Assembly (NCBI RefSeq): GCF_905115235.1
Contig: NC_051850.1
Coordinates: 13,983,841 to 14,047,840, forward strand
Reading direction: 5' to 3'
DNA from: Hermetia illucens
Taxonomy: Eukaryota; Arthropoda; Insecta; Diptera; Stratiomyidae
Length of the DNA stretch: 64,000 nt
Below the pieces are notes generated by a model. It was not told the origin of the DNA. It saw nothing but the letters and a program-made list of their open reading frames with translations, and searched no databases. Positions 45,731 through 58,200 of this stretch are shown one piece after another (position 1 is the stretch's first letter; every line of letters starts with the position of its first letter). The position numbers were made by a program, and so were the translations under genes.

Positions 45731-46040
45731 ACTTTCCATCATCGTCGTTTTTAGATATCCTCGTACATTTGTGCAGTATTTCTCCTTCCTCGAGGTGTAG
45801 TTTCTTCATATATCTAGGGGACACTTCCGTGCAGAAGGTTAACCCAATAATGACCACAAGTCTGCTTGAACCACAAAATTTCAACTTTTTGCAGAGTGGG
45901 GTTGTTGAACCGAAGGATTGGATTTATTAATTTGGAGGCACTGTTTAAACGATTTAGATCCTATAAGAGATGTTAGATAAGTTGGAGGTGATGGCGACGC
46001 CTAATAGATGGTTTGAGGAAGTTGAATATCCAATCACGGC

Positions 46041-46240
46041 GTCCGGATGACTTAGTGATTAGAACGCAAAGTTGTCGTCATAGAAACTCGCAGTTGAAAC
46101 CTTATTGGTGGCAGAGGAATTCGCATTGCGCACAGTGAGCTGTAAATGAGTCATATCAGGGCAATAATCACGCGCGAGCGCAATGCAGGCCAATTGGATT
46201 ATCATGCCGACGATTATAATCATTATTGCATCAAAGGAAT
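46041..46240 (+). repeat. SINE family B, internally shortened copy
   Basis: The head GTCCGGATGACTTAGTGATTAG and the end CGATTATAATCATTATT match the intact SINE at 60439-60727. The middle (GxCAATxATC, CGAGCGCAATG) is also shared. Part of the body before the tail is missing. Confidence 0.7.
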
Positions 46241-46244
46241 TTAT

Positions 46245-46905
46245 CAACGATCCGCCAGTTAGCGTTCCTAAAGTGTTGTTAAAGGTGCCGATCGCATGAC
46301 TCTCTGACACCAGGAATGGGCACGCATTCAAGTTCGAATTTCGTAGAAACTCGAGGTCGTTTCAGTCAATTCCAACTCGCAGAACTTAATATGTGCTAGT
46401 GGTTTGTTAAACAACCAACACAACACATGACCGATTCCGTTCAAGTGCATCCATCGGTCTTCCAGTGTCTCCTAAATATATTAACTGGTCTACACGCCCA
46501 TTGGGATATTTTGCCTGTTGAAGACACTCCTCCGTATTTAAATCGCACAGTTAGTCTTCAAATCGTTGACCTTCATCACGACAACATTACCAGCTGATTC
46601 AACTCATTAGCCCTTTACGAGAATCTAAGGCCCGATTGCGAGCCTACAAGATGGCTCTGTTCCCATAGGCCTTCAGAACGAGAGCCGCAAAAACAGCGAC
46701 GCCCCGAGCAAGCCGAAAATATTGCACAACGAAAGTGCCTCAGAGGAAGGCATGGGGTAGGAGGTAACTATACCATCAGAGCGGACGGCCAAAGAAGACC
46801 TGCTCGTCCAGCTCAAGATCAGAAAGGAAAACAAATAGCTCACGCTGAGTTGAAATCCCGCCGTCAAATCACCAGAACCTAGGTTAGGAACAGCGGTATC
46901 AAAAA
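46245..46905. other. Nothing recognised
   Basis: Intergenic sequence before the tandem repeat. No coding domain. Confidence 0.3.
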
Positions 46906-46909
46906 AACT

Positions 46910-47640
46910 GCCACAACTCGCGAAAAACTGAAAATTTTCACGACGATTGTAAAAATGGACAAAAATGCAAACTCGTCGGATTGCAGTGGGCGATGCCTCG
47001 TTCGAACGGGGAGGCGACTCAGATTCAGAAAATGCAAGAATTTTCACTCTACGACTCGTGAGAAACGAGATATCGGGGAAAATGCGCGACCAGAGGGCCT
47101 GGCCAAAATCGAGGAAAATTTAAAATTTTCACGACCTCCGCGATGTCAAAATGGCCAAAAATGTAAAATCGTCGGATTGCGGTAGGCGATGCCTAGTTCG
47201 GACGGGGAGGCGACCCAGATTCAGAAAATGCAAGAATTTTATCGATATCCGGGGAACCAGTATACCAGTATACAGTATAAGGTTTCGTGACCAATTTGCG
47301 GGGGGACTCATTTGACCCCGTGCAGACTCGGGTTTGATCGCCCTGAATAGGCCTTTGGAGCATTAGCCTACTGCATTACGGCCGGCAAACCAAAGTGAGT
47401 ACAGCGTCTCCCGGTGCCACCACTATGGAGGTTCTCCTCGGCTACTTGGTTTTGGTTTGGCCGACAGGGTTGCCGCCTCGTCTTCCTCACCGCCACCTCT
47501 GAGCACCAGAGGGCCAGGCCAAAATCGAGGAAAGTTGAAAACGTGCACGACCCCCGGGTGGTTAAAATGGACAAAAATGCAAAATCGTCGGATTGCAGTA
47601 GGCGATGCCTCGTTCGAACGGGCAGGCGACCCAATGGATT
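46910..47640. repeat. Tandem repeat, ~193-bp unit, three copies, one interrupted
   Basis: The core ATCGTCGGATTGCAGTAGGC followed by GATGCCTCGTTCGAACGGG and AGGCGACCCA occurs near 46975, 47168 and 47585. Copies 1 and 2 are about 193 bp apart. Copy 3 is displaced by insertion of dispersed repeat D (47255-47515). Units also share CAAAATCGAGGAAA and TTTTCACGAC. No protein is encoded. Confidence 0.75.
47255..47515. repeat. Dispersed repeat D, copy 2
   Basis: Matches 34285-34520 and sits between tandem units 2 and 3 of the 193-bp repeat, so it inserted after the array formed or was copied with it. Confidence 0.6.
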
Positions 47641-47892
47641 ATATATTTTGAATTGATTTGCAAATCCGATTACATTTTAAGGGGCAGATGGAAGATATTT
47701 TTTAGCCCGCTCACGTTTCGAGAGCCAGTGAAGCGATATACATGAACTATTTTTCGGGAGAATAATGGAAGCCTTTCCGTAGAAAATAAAAATACACAAA
47801 AACGATATAGTTTTATAATAATTGTTGATATTAAATTAATAAATATATAAAAAAGTATGGACTAAAAATTCACATAACAATATTAAATTGAA

Positions 47893-49262
47893 CTAGATTT
47901 CTTGTAATGTCCCCCACGATTTACCAGCTTTCAGTTTCACTCGAAGTGGAATATTTAATTGAGCACTATTTTCCATACTTATTCGTAAAACCTTTGCCAC
48001 TTTTTGAACTTTATGTTCTGGAACCTCAAACAATAGTTCGTCGTGTAAATGTAATACAAATTTGACATCGTCAGCATCGAGCCCCATTCTTGAGCGATAT
48101 TTCTCTAAGTTTCTCTCAGTCCGTATTATCGCCTTCTTTGCTATGTCAGCTGCTGATCCTTGAATAGTTGTGTTTAGTGCCTGTCGCTCGGCTTGACCTA
48201 AATTCCCGTAATTAAAAATTGAACCTTTTTAATATTTAACGTGTACCTTTTAGGGTTTCATCTGTACTAGTAATGTGGGGAAGATATCTTCTTCGTCCTG
48301 TTATTGTTTCTACATATCCGTTCTGTTTCGCGAACTTCACGACTTTATTGGTGTATTGTCTGATTGATATTGAATAATTTTTTGTTCAATTTGTTGCCCT
48401 TATATGCATTAGTTTACCTTATTCCAGGATAAGCAATATGGAACTGTTCCAACAAAGATGTCGCGTCATCAATTTCACATTTCAAACTTTCAGCAAGAGA
48501 TTTTATGCCCATTCCGTAGATAATTCCGTAGCATATTTGTTTTGTCCCGTTTCTCAGTTGCTCGGACACTTCGTTCAGAGGAATTTTATTCCATTGTGCA
48601 GCAATCCCACGGAAAATGTCATCGTTACTCTGCATAATTTTCATAAGGATACTGTCCTGTGGATCAATAAGGTTAACAGAACGAAGTAATATTTAAATGG
48701 CACAAATTATACATTGGACAGATGTGTGAGGATGCGCATTTCCAATTGACAAAAATCAACGGATATCAGTGATATACCATCCGAAGAGGAGAATGAACTG
48801 CGGCATGAAATAGGGATACTATCGCCACCTTGAAAATATAAGAAACGATGTCGAGGTTATATACCTAGAATTTCACTGACTTTGGCATACCTTCGATATC
48901 AACGGTGAAATCCTTCGCAACACATTGTAAGTTAGGTTCATGCATTGAAATTCTTCCAGTTGCAGTAAACGTGATGCTACTACCATGAATTCTAAATGGA
49001 GAATTTATCATAAATCGGAGCTAGTATATATTCCTTGAAGAAACTAAAAATTTATTAGTTTCTGATTGGGAATAATGACACGTGGGAACTGCACCTACCT
49101 TCCATTTTTGGCGTTTTGTATTAGCGGCTGGATTGTTTTATTCAATGTTGCTCCTAACTTTCGGTAGTTTAAGATTAAATTCGACATAGGAGAGTCGATT
49201 TTCTCCAGGATTTGTTTTGCGGTTGACACTCTTCCATTTGGTTTCTTGTGTAAACCTAATAC
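47893..49262 (-). CDS. mus308: mus308 exons (six): polymerase palm and fingers
   Basis: Exon 49262-49099 starts VLGLHKKPNGRVSTAKQILE, with acceptor AATTAG|GTATTAG chosen because it keeps phase 0; the AG seven bases later would not. Then 48991-48891 (ITFTATGRISMHEPNLQCVA), 48828-48713 (motif A, SVDFCQLEMRILTHLSN), 48656-48418 (motif B, RNGTKQICYGIIYGMG), 48359-48247 (KQNGYVETITGRRRYLPHI) and 48197-47893 (QGSAADIAKKAIIRTERNLE, then motif C LHDELLFEVPEH, ending WGTLQEI). Introns are 49 to 107 bp. Confidence 0.93.
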
Positions 49263-52200
49263 CTAATTGTGTTCGATATAAAATAAATATGATATGTAAA
49301 CGTTCGTTAATCAATGCATTAGTATGATATGACAAGAGATTTTGTTGGTTTTAATTGCTGATTAACCTTCTTGGAAAGCTAAAACCCTCTGGCTAGTCAT
49401 TTGTTGAACATTATATTGTGACACAGTAGGGGGCGGCAAGGCTAGCCATGTTCCGTAAGATTCACGTCTATACAGGGTCGTGAAGAGAAAATCTGGTTCC
49501 GGTGGGAAAATTATGCACCCCCTCTTCAGCCACTTTTTCGAGTTACTTGAGATAAATACGGGCTTGGAGGGAATCACCTCTTTTCCTCTATTCTGTTAAT
49601 GGCCTTGTCTTTATGTAATAGGTAAACTTTTCCTGATATAATTTACTCTTTAAAGGTGAAATAATAGTATGTTCATTGAGCTATTATAGGGCTTGGAAAA
49701 ATAGCATTTCACTGTGTGCATCGTCGTAATTAAGTTAGAAATATTCTGTATCTCTGCTCCACATTATTATACACTTAAAATTTGTCTACTTTTCCGTTTA
49801 AGTATTATTTTTTGCTTTATTTTTTAATCTCCTAAGTTATCACAATCTCGGTGGATGCCGGAGTTTACCTAATGCTAACACTAAGTACCAAGCATTTAGG
49901 CTCGGACGATCCTACCTACTTAAAAGATAAAGGGGCGTTGGTGCAAAACCATGCTCTCAGTATCATGCAGTAACCACGAAAGGAGGTTCAGTGCCATGCA
50001 AAACTAGAGGGGACTCAACGAATCCCCTTGGAAGAAGACACTGATAAGCTGGTATTCCACACTTCCATGACTGTCGCCAAAAACTTTATTAGTTTCGGAT
50101 CAATGGGATACAGAAGTAGGACATCGATTAGCCAAGTATGTGGGACGCTGTAGATAGCCTTGGTATTTTAACTAAAATAATCCATTTCTTGCAAACTACA
50201 ATTTTTAGGTACGCCAGAGCATAGACTAACAGTTTTTACAATCAATACTCGATAGATGTAATAATTAGACTTTATTAATTTTAATGAATGAGTTTAAATT
50301 AATTAAAAAACTGCACCGCGTGATAACCGACTATTTAAACGTTAGAGGCAGAAGAGAATGATCTCCCTTCATGTGTTTTTTTCTGCCCCTAACTCATGAC
50401 ACACTTTCCTCGCTAGTCCTCCACTCCCGTGGCGAGCTCTACAAAGTGGAAAGCTCCGCGCCATCTATTTGCTCGCATTCGCAACATTCGAAATAAATTT
50501 GGAATGCTGCGAATCCTGCCGCGCCACATCACTCCGCCCCCAGATGAAACCTAGGGGTTTCGGCGACTGATCCCGGAACTTCGTTCACCGTCAATCCACA
50601 AAGCGGACACGACGCTGCTTCGGGGCGCACACGGGTTTCAGCCTGGACAGAGAGACCGCCTTTTTGTGTCCACCGATCTCGAGCTGGAAGAAATGTTCTC
50701 TCCGCTCGAGAACGCGATACGGGCCCTCATAAGGAGGCTGCAGCGGCTTCCGGACATCATCCGTCCTGACCAGAACGTGCGTGCACGTGTCCAGTTCCTT
50801 GGGCGAACAGGCAGGTGTGGACGAGTGTCGGGTGGGTGGTGTGGCTTTTATGCGTCGGAGATTATCCCTCAGCAGACGCACCAACCCCGACTCTGTGAGA
50901 CCCGATCTCTTGTCGAAGACCGGATCGCTTGGGAGTCTCGGTTTCTCCCCGTATACCAGCTCCGCGGGGCTGGCAGCAAATTCCTCTCGTCGGGTTGTAC
51001 GTAGGGCGAGTAGGACGAGAGGCAAGACTTGGGACCAGGACGGATCGTCGCCTACCATAATGGCGGCTTTCAGCGCCCGGTGCCAACGTTCTAGCATCCC
51101 ATTGGATTGCGGGTGGTATGCAGTAGTCCGATGGCGTTTAAAACCAAGGAGTTTGCCTGACTCAGAGAAAAGGGTGGACTCAAATTGCATTCTCTGGTCA
51201 GTGATGACCATTGCAGGGACGCCAAAGCGAGGTATCCACTCTCGACAGAGGGCTTCGGCACATGATTGCGCCGTAATGTCTTTCAGAGGTATTGCCTCAG
51301 ACCACCGCGTAAACCTGTCGATGATTGTGAGACAATACCTATAACCGTGCGAGTCTCGCAAAGGCCCTACTATGTCGAGGTGTATTGTAGTGTAATGTAG
51401 TGCGGGGGAATGAGCCCACTTCTTTCCTTACATGCCTGGAGACTTTACACTTCTGGCATGCGATGCACTCTCTGGCCCACGAATTGACATCATTATTCAT
51501 AGAGGGCCAGAAGTATTTCTCGGTGACTAGCCGATTTGTTGTCCTGATGCCTGGATGCGCTAAGTCGTGAACTGCGTGGAACACTTCCTTGCGAAAGGTG
51601 GCCGGAATGTATGGCCGAGGTCCCTTTTCCGAGTCTTCGCAGCAGAGAGAGAGGTTTGAGCCGAAGATGGGCAACTCCCGAAATTTGTATTTGGGATTGG
51701 ATTTGAGGCTTTGAAATGCTGCGAATCCTACCGCGCCACAGTATAATCGATACAGGAACTAAAGAGGTTTCTTTGGCTAGCTATGTGCCAACCGACTATG
51801 TATGTACCCAATCCAGACCGGGACCCTTCACTTCTCCGAGCTGTTTATGGCTCGCCTGGAGTGACTTTCATCGTACCGTCGCAACAAGTTTCTGTTTTAG
51901 TGTGTCCAGAATTTCAACTACGGGTGTTTCACTGGTGAGGGCATAGTTCCTGTAAACCCTCTGCACTTTATTCTTCATCCGTCTGCTGGCATTACTAGTG
52001 CTGATTTGAATCAGTCTAGCAATGTCCTGCCTGACAGCCGCAACTTCACCACAATAGACAAGTGATTGTAGTTACAACAGCGACATATCAGCACATAGCC
52101 GAGATGCAATCTCATCATTGATTTGAAATAGGATTCTTGAAGTTGCTAGAGATACTTCTTTTTAATCAAAAACCAATTTTTTTTTTGGTTGTCAATTTAA

Positions 52201-55200
52201 AATGTAAAGTTTTTCTTAGTTTTGTTTTGTTAATCTGTAACGAGCCCAGAAGTTCCAAAATTTGGAGGCACCATGAATTCAGACATTCAGATCGTTAGAT
52301 TGCGAAGTATGGGACCAAAAATTAGGCGACCGCTTAAAACGTTGCATTTTTAACACAGTAATATATAATCAAGTTAAAGCTCAACTGAATCTCAATCATA
52401 TGAAGCGGTAATGCGATCAGGCGACCTGCGCAAGGAGCTACAGATCTTTTCTTATAGTAATTTCGTTGTGGGCTACGTAAAGAGCTACGAATCTTTTCTT
52501 GTGGTAATTTTCGTAGGGACTCACACGTGATGTAGGCGGCTTTTGGTAATCATGGTAAAGTGTGTGTTGCTTTCCTGAGCACTCGAATAAATTCAGAGGA
52601 ATATCAAAAAGTTCTCAAAGCTTTCCATTTACCTTTTTGAGATGATCATCATGATATGAACTTTATTATCAACAAGATGACAACCACGATGATCCATAAA
52701 AATGATTTGCCAAAGCACAATTGCCTCTCCTACATGGAACTGATGTCTATCGAGTTCCTAGGAATTTCATTTCTTTGGTGAATATTAATTTCATTTAGTC
52801 TATGTGTCGGACATGTCTCTTTCTTCAATGTACTTTCAAATTGAGCGGCTTTTATATCCATTCACTTTTATCTTCCAGGATTTTAGCCATCTCTGGGGGC
52901 TATTCTTCAAGATAGCGAGACACAAATCTATGATTGATATGTGAACTCAAAAGCGCTACATCAGCCGTAAACGATAATTTGAGTAAATGTTTCTTGTAAG
53001 GGAAATCCGACCTATAAAATTACAAAACAGGTGCAAGGATGTTTCCTTACGGGACACTAAAGAAATACACCCACTGGGATCGGCGCGACACGCGAAGACA
53101 GTTTTGCTAACGCCCACTGGGAATGACACGACACGATGGATGGGCTAACGCCCACTAGGAATGACACGACAGAATATTGCTGCGTGCATTTGCAAAGTAA
53201 AAATATTGAAAAAACTATTATTAACTTATGTTTGGCATAGGAAAATGTCTCCGGCTGCCCCAGACAAAAGACAGACAAATGTCTGTGCAGACATCAGACA
53301 AATGTCTCCGTCTGTCTCACATACCCGACAGACAATCGGCATCCGACATCAGGCAGATAAAAGTCTGCTCCAGATAAATGTCTGTTGCATGCGTCAGTCA
53401 GACAAATGTCTGAGTCGACATTAGACATCAGACAGACAAATGTCTGCGTCAGACAAATACCTGCCTCAGACAAAACCTTTTTCTTGTTTCTTTCTTTGTC
53501 TGTTTGATCTCTGAAATATGCACAGACATTGGTTCGATAGGCTTCGATGCTGCGAATCAGATGAAGGAATGAAATTATGCCAAACGACATGTGGAGTTCC
53601 GCAAGGCCGTCCTAGGCCCACTCTCGTAGATTATTATGTATAACGGAGTAGTGGTTGCTAGACCTCCCAACTGGTGTGGTCTCCATTGGTTTTGCGAGCG
53701 ACATTGGCGTCACGGTTGTTGCACGCCTCTTTGCTTGATACTTTTTCTTCGTCTCAGATGATGAAAGATGGCCTATGAACTTGCCATCCTTGTCGCGTTC
53801 TGTGAATGTATCCGATTTGTAAAATGGGCTCAAATTTGTACCCTGGCCTCTCTCCGGTAATTTCAGATCCGGCAAAATCGAAGTTCCGTCAAAAGCGAAT
53901 AGGGAATAATTGGACAGCAAAAGGATTTTTGAAAAAGTAACTTTCTAGAGGAAACCGGGGGTCCCGTGCTACCAAACTGAACTTCCGAACACATATCAGT
54001 TAAGTCTCGTATGACTTATCAAGTATATGAGATAGCCATGTCTCAAAGGTGTCACTGGAATCCGTCGACAATTTTCTGTTGGTGGTAATCTCTTTGGATG
54101 CATGTATATGAATAACAAGACCGAACTTTATAGTATAGGCTATGTATGGTGGAGTTGTTTAACATCACGCGTTAACCACGCCTACACACCATGCTAAGTG
54201 TTTCAGTTTTTTTCCCGAAAACATCAAATGTTTCTTAGCATAATTCAAAATAGTAACAATACATTTTTCTTACCCGCGCAACTGCTGATGTGGACGATAA
54301 ATTGAAACGTGATCCATGCAGTTCGTACATTTTTCTTTCCAATTTCTTCATCACTTCAAGAATATGCTTTGATAGATTCCCTAAGGCCACTTCGTTGACA
54401 GGGAATCCAATAACTTCCATTTTCCATAGAGAAATTTGTACCGGCATTTCCAGTTCTGTTAGTCAAGGTGGTAAAGGCGATTAAATAGTATATGTATATG
54501 AATTTGGTCACATACTATATGAGCACATAAATGAGAATAAATATAATAATTTTATTGAACTTACCATGGTAGAATTTTTCCAAATTTCCATTGGCGATAC
54601 GTTCTAGATTTTCTAGCTGCCCTTCAAGAACATGTAGGCTGACACATGATTCAATTGCAGATCTGGGAAATTAAAATTTATTGCAAATTTAGATCAAACG
54701 AATTTTTCAAATTATTTTTAAACTATTAGGCGATGCCTGTTATGGTATTGTTACATATCATCATCATCAACGGCGCAACAGCCGGTATCCCGTCTAGGCC
54801 TGCCTTAATAAGGAACTCCAGACATCCCGGTTTTGGGCCGATGTCCAGCAATTCGATATTCCTAAAAGCTGTCTGGCGTCCTGATCTACGCCATAGCTCC
54901 ATCTCAACCAGGGCCTGCCTCGTCTTCTTTTTCTACCATAGATATTGCCCTTATAGACTTTCCGGGCTGGATCATCCTCATCGATACGGATTAAGTGATC
55001 CGCCCACCGTAACCTATTGAGCCGGATTTTATCCACAACCTGACGATAATGGTATCACTCATAGATTTCGTCGTTATGCAGGCTACGGAATCGTCCATCC
55101 TCATGTAGGGGGCCAAAAATTCCCAAGTCTCCGAGGAATACATGAGGACTGGCAAGATCATTGTCTTGTACAGTAAGAGCTTTGACCCTAACAGTTTTTG

Positions 55201-58200
55201 TAAGCTGAAATAGGCTCTGTTGGCTGCCAACAACCGTGTGCCGATTTCATCGGTTGTGATTTTCGACCCTAGATAGGAGAAATTTTCAACAGTCTCAAAG
55301 TTGTAGTCTCCTATCTTCATTGTTTTCGTTTGACCAGTGCGATTTTGTTCGTTCTTTTGGTTTTGGCGCTGACATTGCCACCATATACTCCGTCTTGCCT
55401 TCATTAATGTGCAGCCTAAGATCTCGCGCCAATTACCAGGTAGACTGTACATCTCGGGTTGTTCTTCCCGTGATCTCGATATCGTTAGCATAGGCCAGTA
55501 GTTGGGTGGACTTGAAGAGGATGGTGCCTCTCGAATCACTTCCTCGAGGGCTACTTTGAAGAGGAGGCATGATAGGGCATCTCCTTGTCGTAGACCGTTG
55601 TTGATGTTGAATGGTCTCGAGAGTGATCCTGCTACCTTTATCTGGCATCGCACATTGGTCAGGGTCAGGCTAGTCAGTCTTATCAATTTCGTTGGGATAC
55701 CGAATTCTCTCATGGCCGTGTATAGTTTTACCTTGGTTATGCTGTCATAGGCGGCTTTAAAGTCGATGAAAAGAGTGCAACCGATGTCCATATTCCAAGA
55801 ATTTTTCCATCGCTTGCCGCAGAGAAAATCTGATTTGTTGCTGATTTGCCTGGAGTGAGTGAGTGGCCTCTTTGGTATGGGTCAATGATATTCTGGGGGT
55901 ATGAGGCTATCCGGCCTAGCAAGATAGAAGAGAATATTTTATAGATGGTACTCAGCAACGTGATACCTTTATAATGGCTGCACTGTGTGATATCCCCTTT
56001 TTTATGTATGAAACAGATAATGCCTCTTTGCCAGTCGTCAGGCATTGATTCGCTGTCCCATACTTTGAGCATCGTTGATGAATCACTTAGTGCAATTGGT
56101 CGCCTCCAATTTGGCTGCAATACCATCGGCTCCCGGCGACTTATGGTTTTTGACCCGATGAATTGCACGGACTGTTTCTTCTATGCTTGGTGGTGGCAGC
56201 ATTTGTCCGTCGTCTTCAGTTGGCGGCACCTCCAACTCACCGATGTTCTGGTTGTTCAGTAGTTCATCAAAGTATTGAATCCATCGCTCCAATATGCCCA
56301 TTCTGTCGGAAATCAGATTTCCCTCTTTGTCTCGGCAGGATGAGCATCGAGGTGTATAAGGCTTCATCCTGCTGACTTGTTGGTAAAACTTGCGCGCCTG
56401 GTGCGGTTGCTCCCTGTAATTTTTGGAGTTTACAGACTTGTTGATTCTGCCAGGCTTCCTTTTTCCATCTGTGAAGTTGCTTCTCCGCTCGACGGAGTTC
56501 GTGATAAGTCTCTGCGCGTGCCCGCGTTCTTTGAGACTGCAACATTACTCGGTATGCGGCATTCTTCCGTTCCGTTGCTAGCTTACATTCATCGTCAAAC
56601 CAGCCGTTCCGACTTTTCTTGCGGCTGGGGCTAAGTATGTTTGTGGCCGTATCAATGATAACGTTCTTCAGGTGGTTGTGAATATTATTTGTTAATGCTT
56701 CATCTCTAAGATCTCTATTGACTGTGGTTATTGCGGCATCCATCACTCTCACCTGATTGTCAGAGGAGATTTTAGGTGGTGTCGTAATTCGAGCTCGGAG
56801 CACTATGCCAACGAGATAGTAGTTCGCGATGTATATTGGCCCCCCCTATATGTTCTGGCATTCATCAAGGCTGAGAGGTGGCGACGTTCAATCAGCACGT
56901 GGTCAATTTGGTTAAAAGTGGTCCCGTCTGGAGAGTTCCATGTATGTTTGTGGACCGCTTTCCGCGCAAACCAGGTACTTCCAACAACCATTTCGTGCGA
57001 TACTGCTAACTGAATAGTCCGCAGTCCGTTACCATTGGTATCCCTATGTAAGCTGTGGGAGCCGTATCGCGTGAATACGGGCTCCGTCCCTACTTGACTG
57101 TTGAAATCTCTAAGTATGATTTTGGTGTCATGCTTGAGACAAGCTTCGAGGGTCCGCTCAACTGCCTCGTAGAAGGTATCCTTCTCCGACTCTGCAGTCT
57201 CCTCTGTAGGGGCGTGAACGTTGAGGCTTATATTTCTAAATTTGCCTCGCAAGCGCAGATTGCATAGCCGCTCGCTTATGTTTTCAAAGCCGATAACAGC
57301 AGGTTTCATTTCTTGGCTGACTAAGAAACCTACTCCGAGCACATGGTTCAATTAGTTTACGTAAACTGCTGCATCTAATAAACTGAAATTCAACGCTTGC
57401 AAATTTGCAAATTCTGTTACCTTACTCTGCCCACTATCGAGCTTGCATAATTCATCCCCACACTATTATTCGAGTGACAGGTCCCACATAATGACATAAG
57501 GGCCGAACATTCAGGTGCATATTGTTGAACCTAAAATAATATATACAACATGGGTGAAATACCAGATTGTCGTTAGAAAGACAATATTACTTACAATTTT
57601 CTTCAAAGACATCTCCTTGTCCGGTTCAAGTAACCAACTGGCAATTTTTGGATCCTCAATTCTGGCCTTAATAGTTTTCAACTCTGGCAAGCATTTCCGT
57701 AACGCCTTCAATTGTTCTTTAGCATCGAATATTCGGAATGTGAGCTTATCGCTCTGAAGTAACTCAATAATCTTGGTAACCCTTTCCAAACGATTAATCT
57801 TATTTTCATTCTCCTTATTTTGAAAATTCATGTAGAATACCACATTATCGACTGTACACATTGAAACGCCGGTCATATAAAAAGCATCATCAAACACAAA
57901 ATCAGCATCATCATCTTCTTTGTTTGTTTGAATTTGATTTAGCAATAAATTCGCACCGATCATGGGCCGTTTCTTATGCCTAAGCTTCTGAACGGAGACG
58001 GAAAGACCGATGTGTTTCGCATTAGTTAGTTCATCTATAGCTTTTTTGAATAATGCACAATTTCCACATATGTCTAAAATGGAAATGCAATTGAAAAGGG
58101 CCGAGCTTGGTTCCGTTTTACTTGTGCTTAAGATGTGTGATGAGTTCAAGTGTAGTGGATTGTTCAATAAAGAAGATGATGCACAATCGGAAATTTCAAT

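Noticed and set aside
49256-49256. mus308 acceptor at TATTAG|GTTTAC near 49256
   Set aside because: It would need a missing exon to keep the frame. The AG seven bases upstream (exon start 49262) joins in phase 0 and adds a sensible VLG.
53265-53470. CRISPR array
   Set aside because: The repeats are short dyads with variable, related spacers in a eukaryotic intron; there are no cas genes.
57511-57594. Extension of the large mus308 frame past 57595
   Set aside because: A consensus donor GTAAGT lies after KKI, and the next exon at 57530-57421 fits family sequence and phase.
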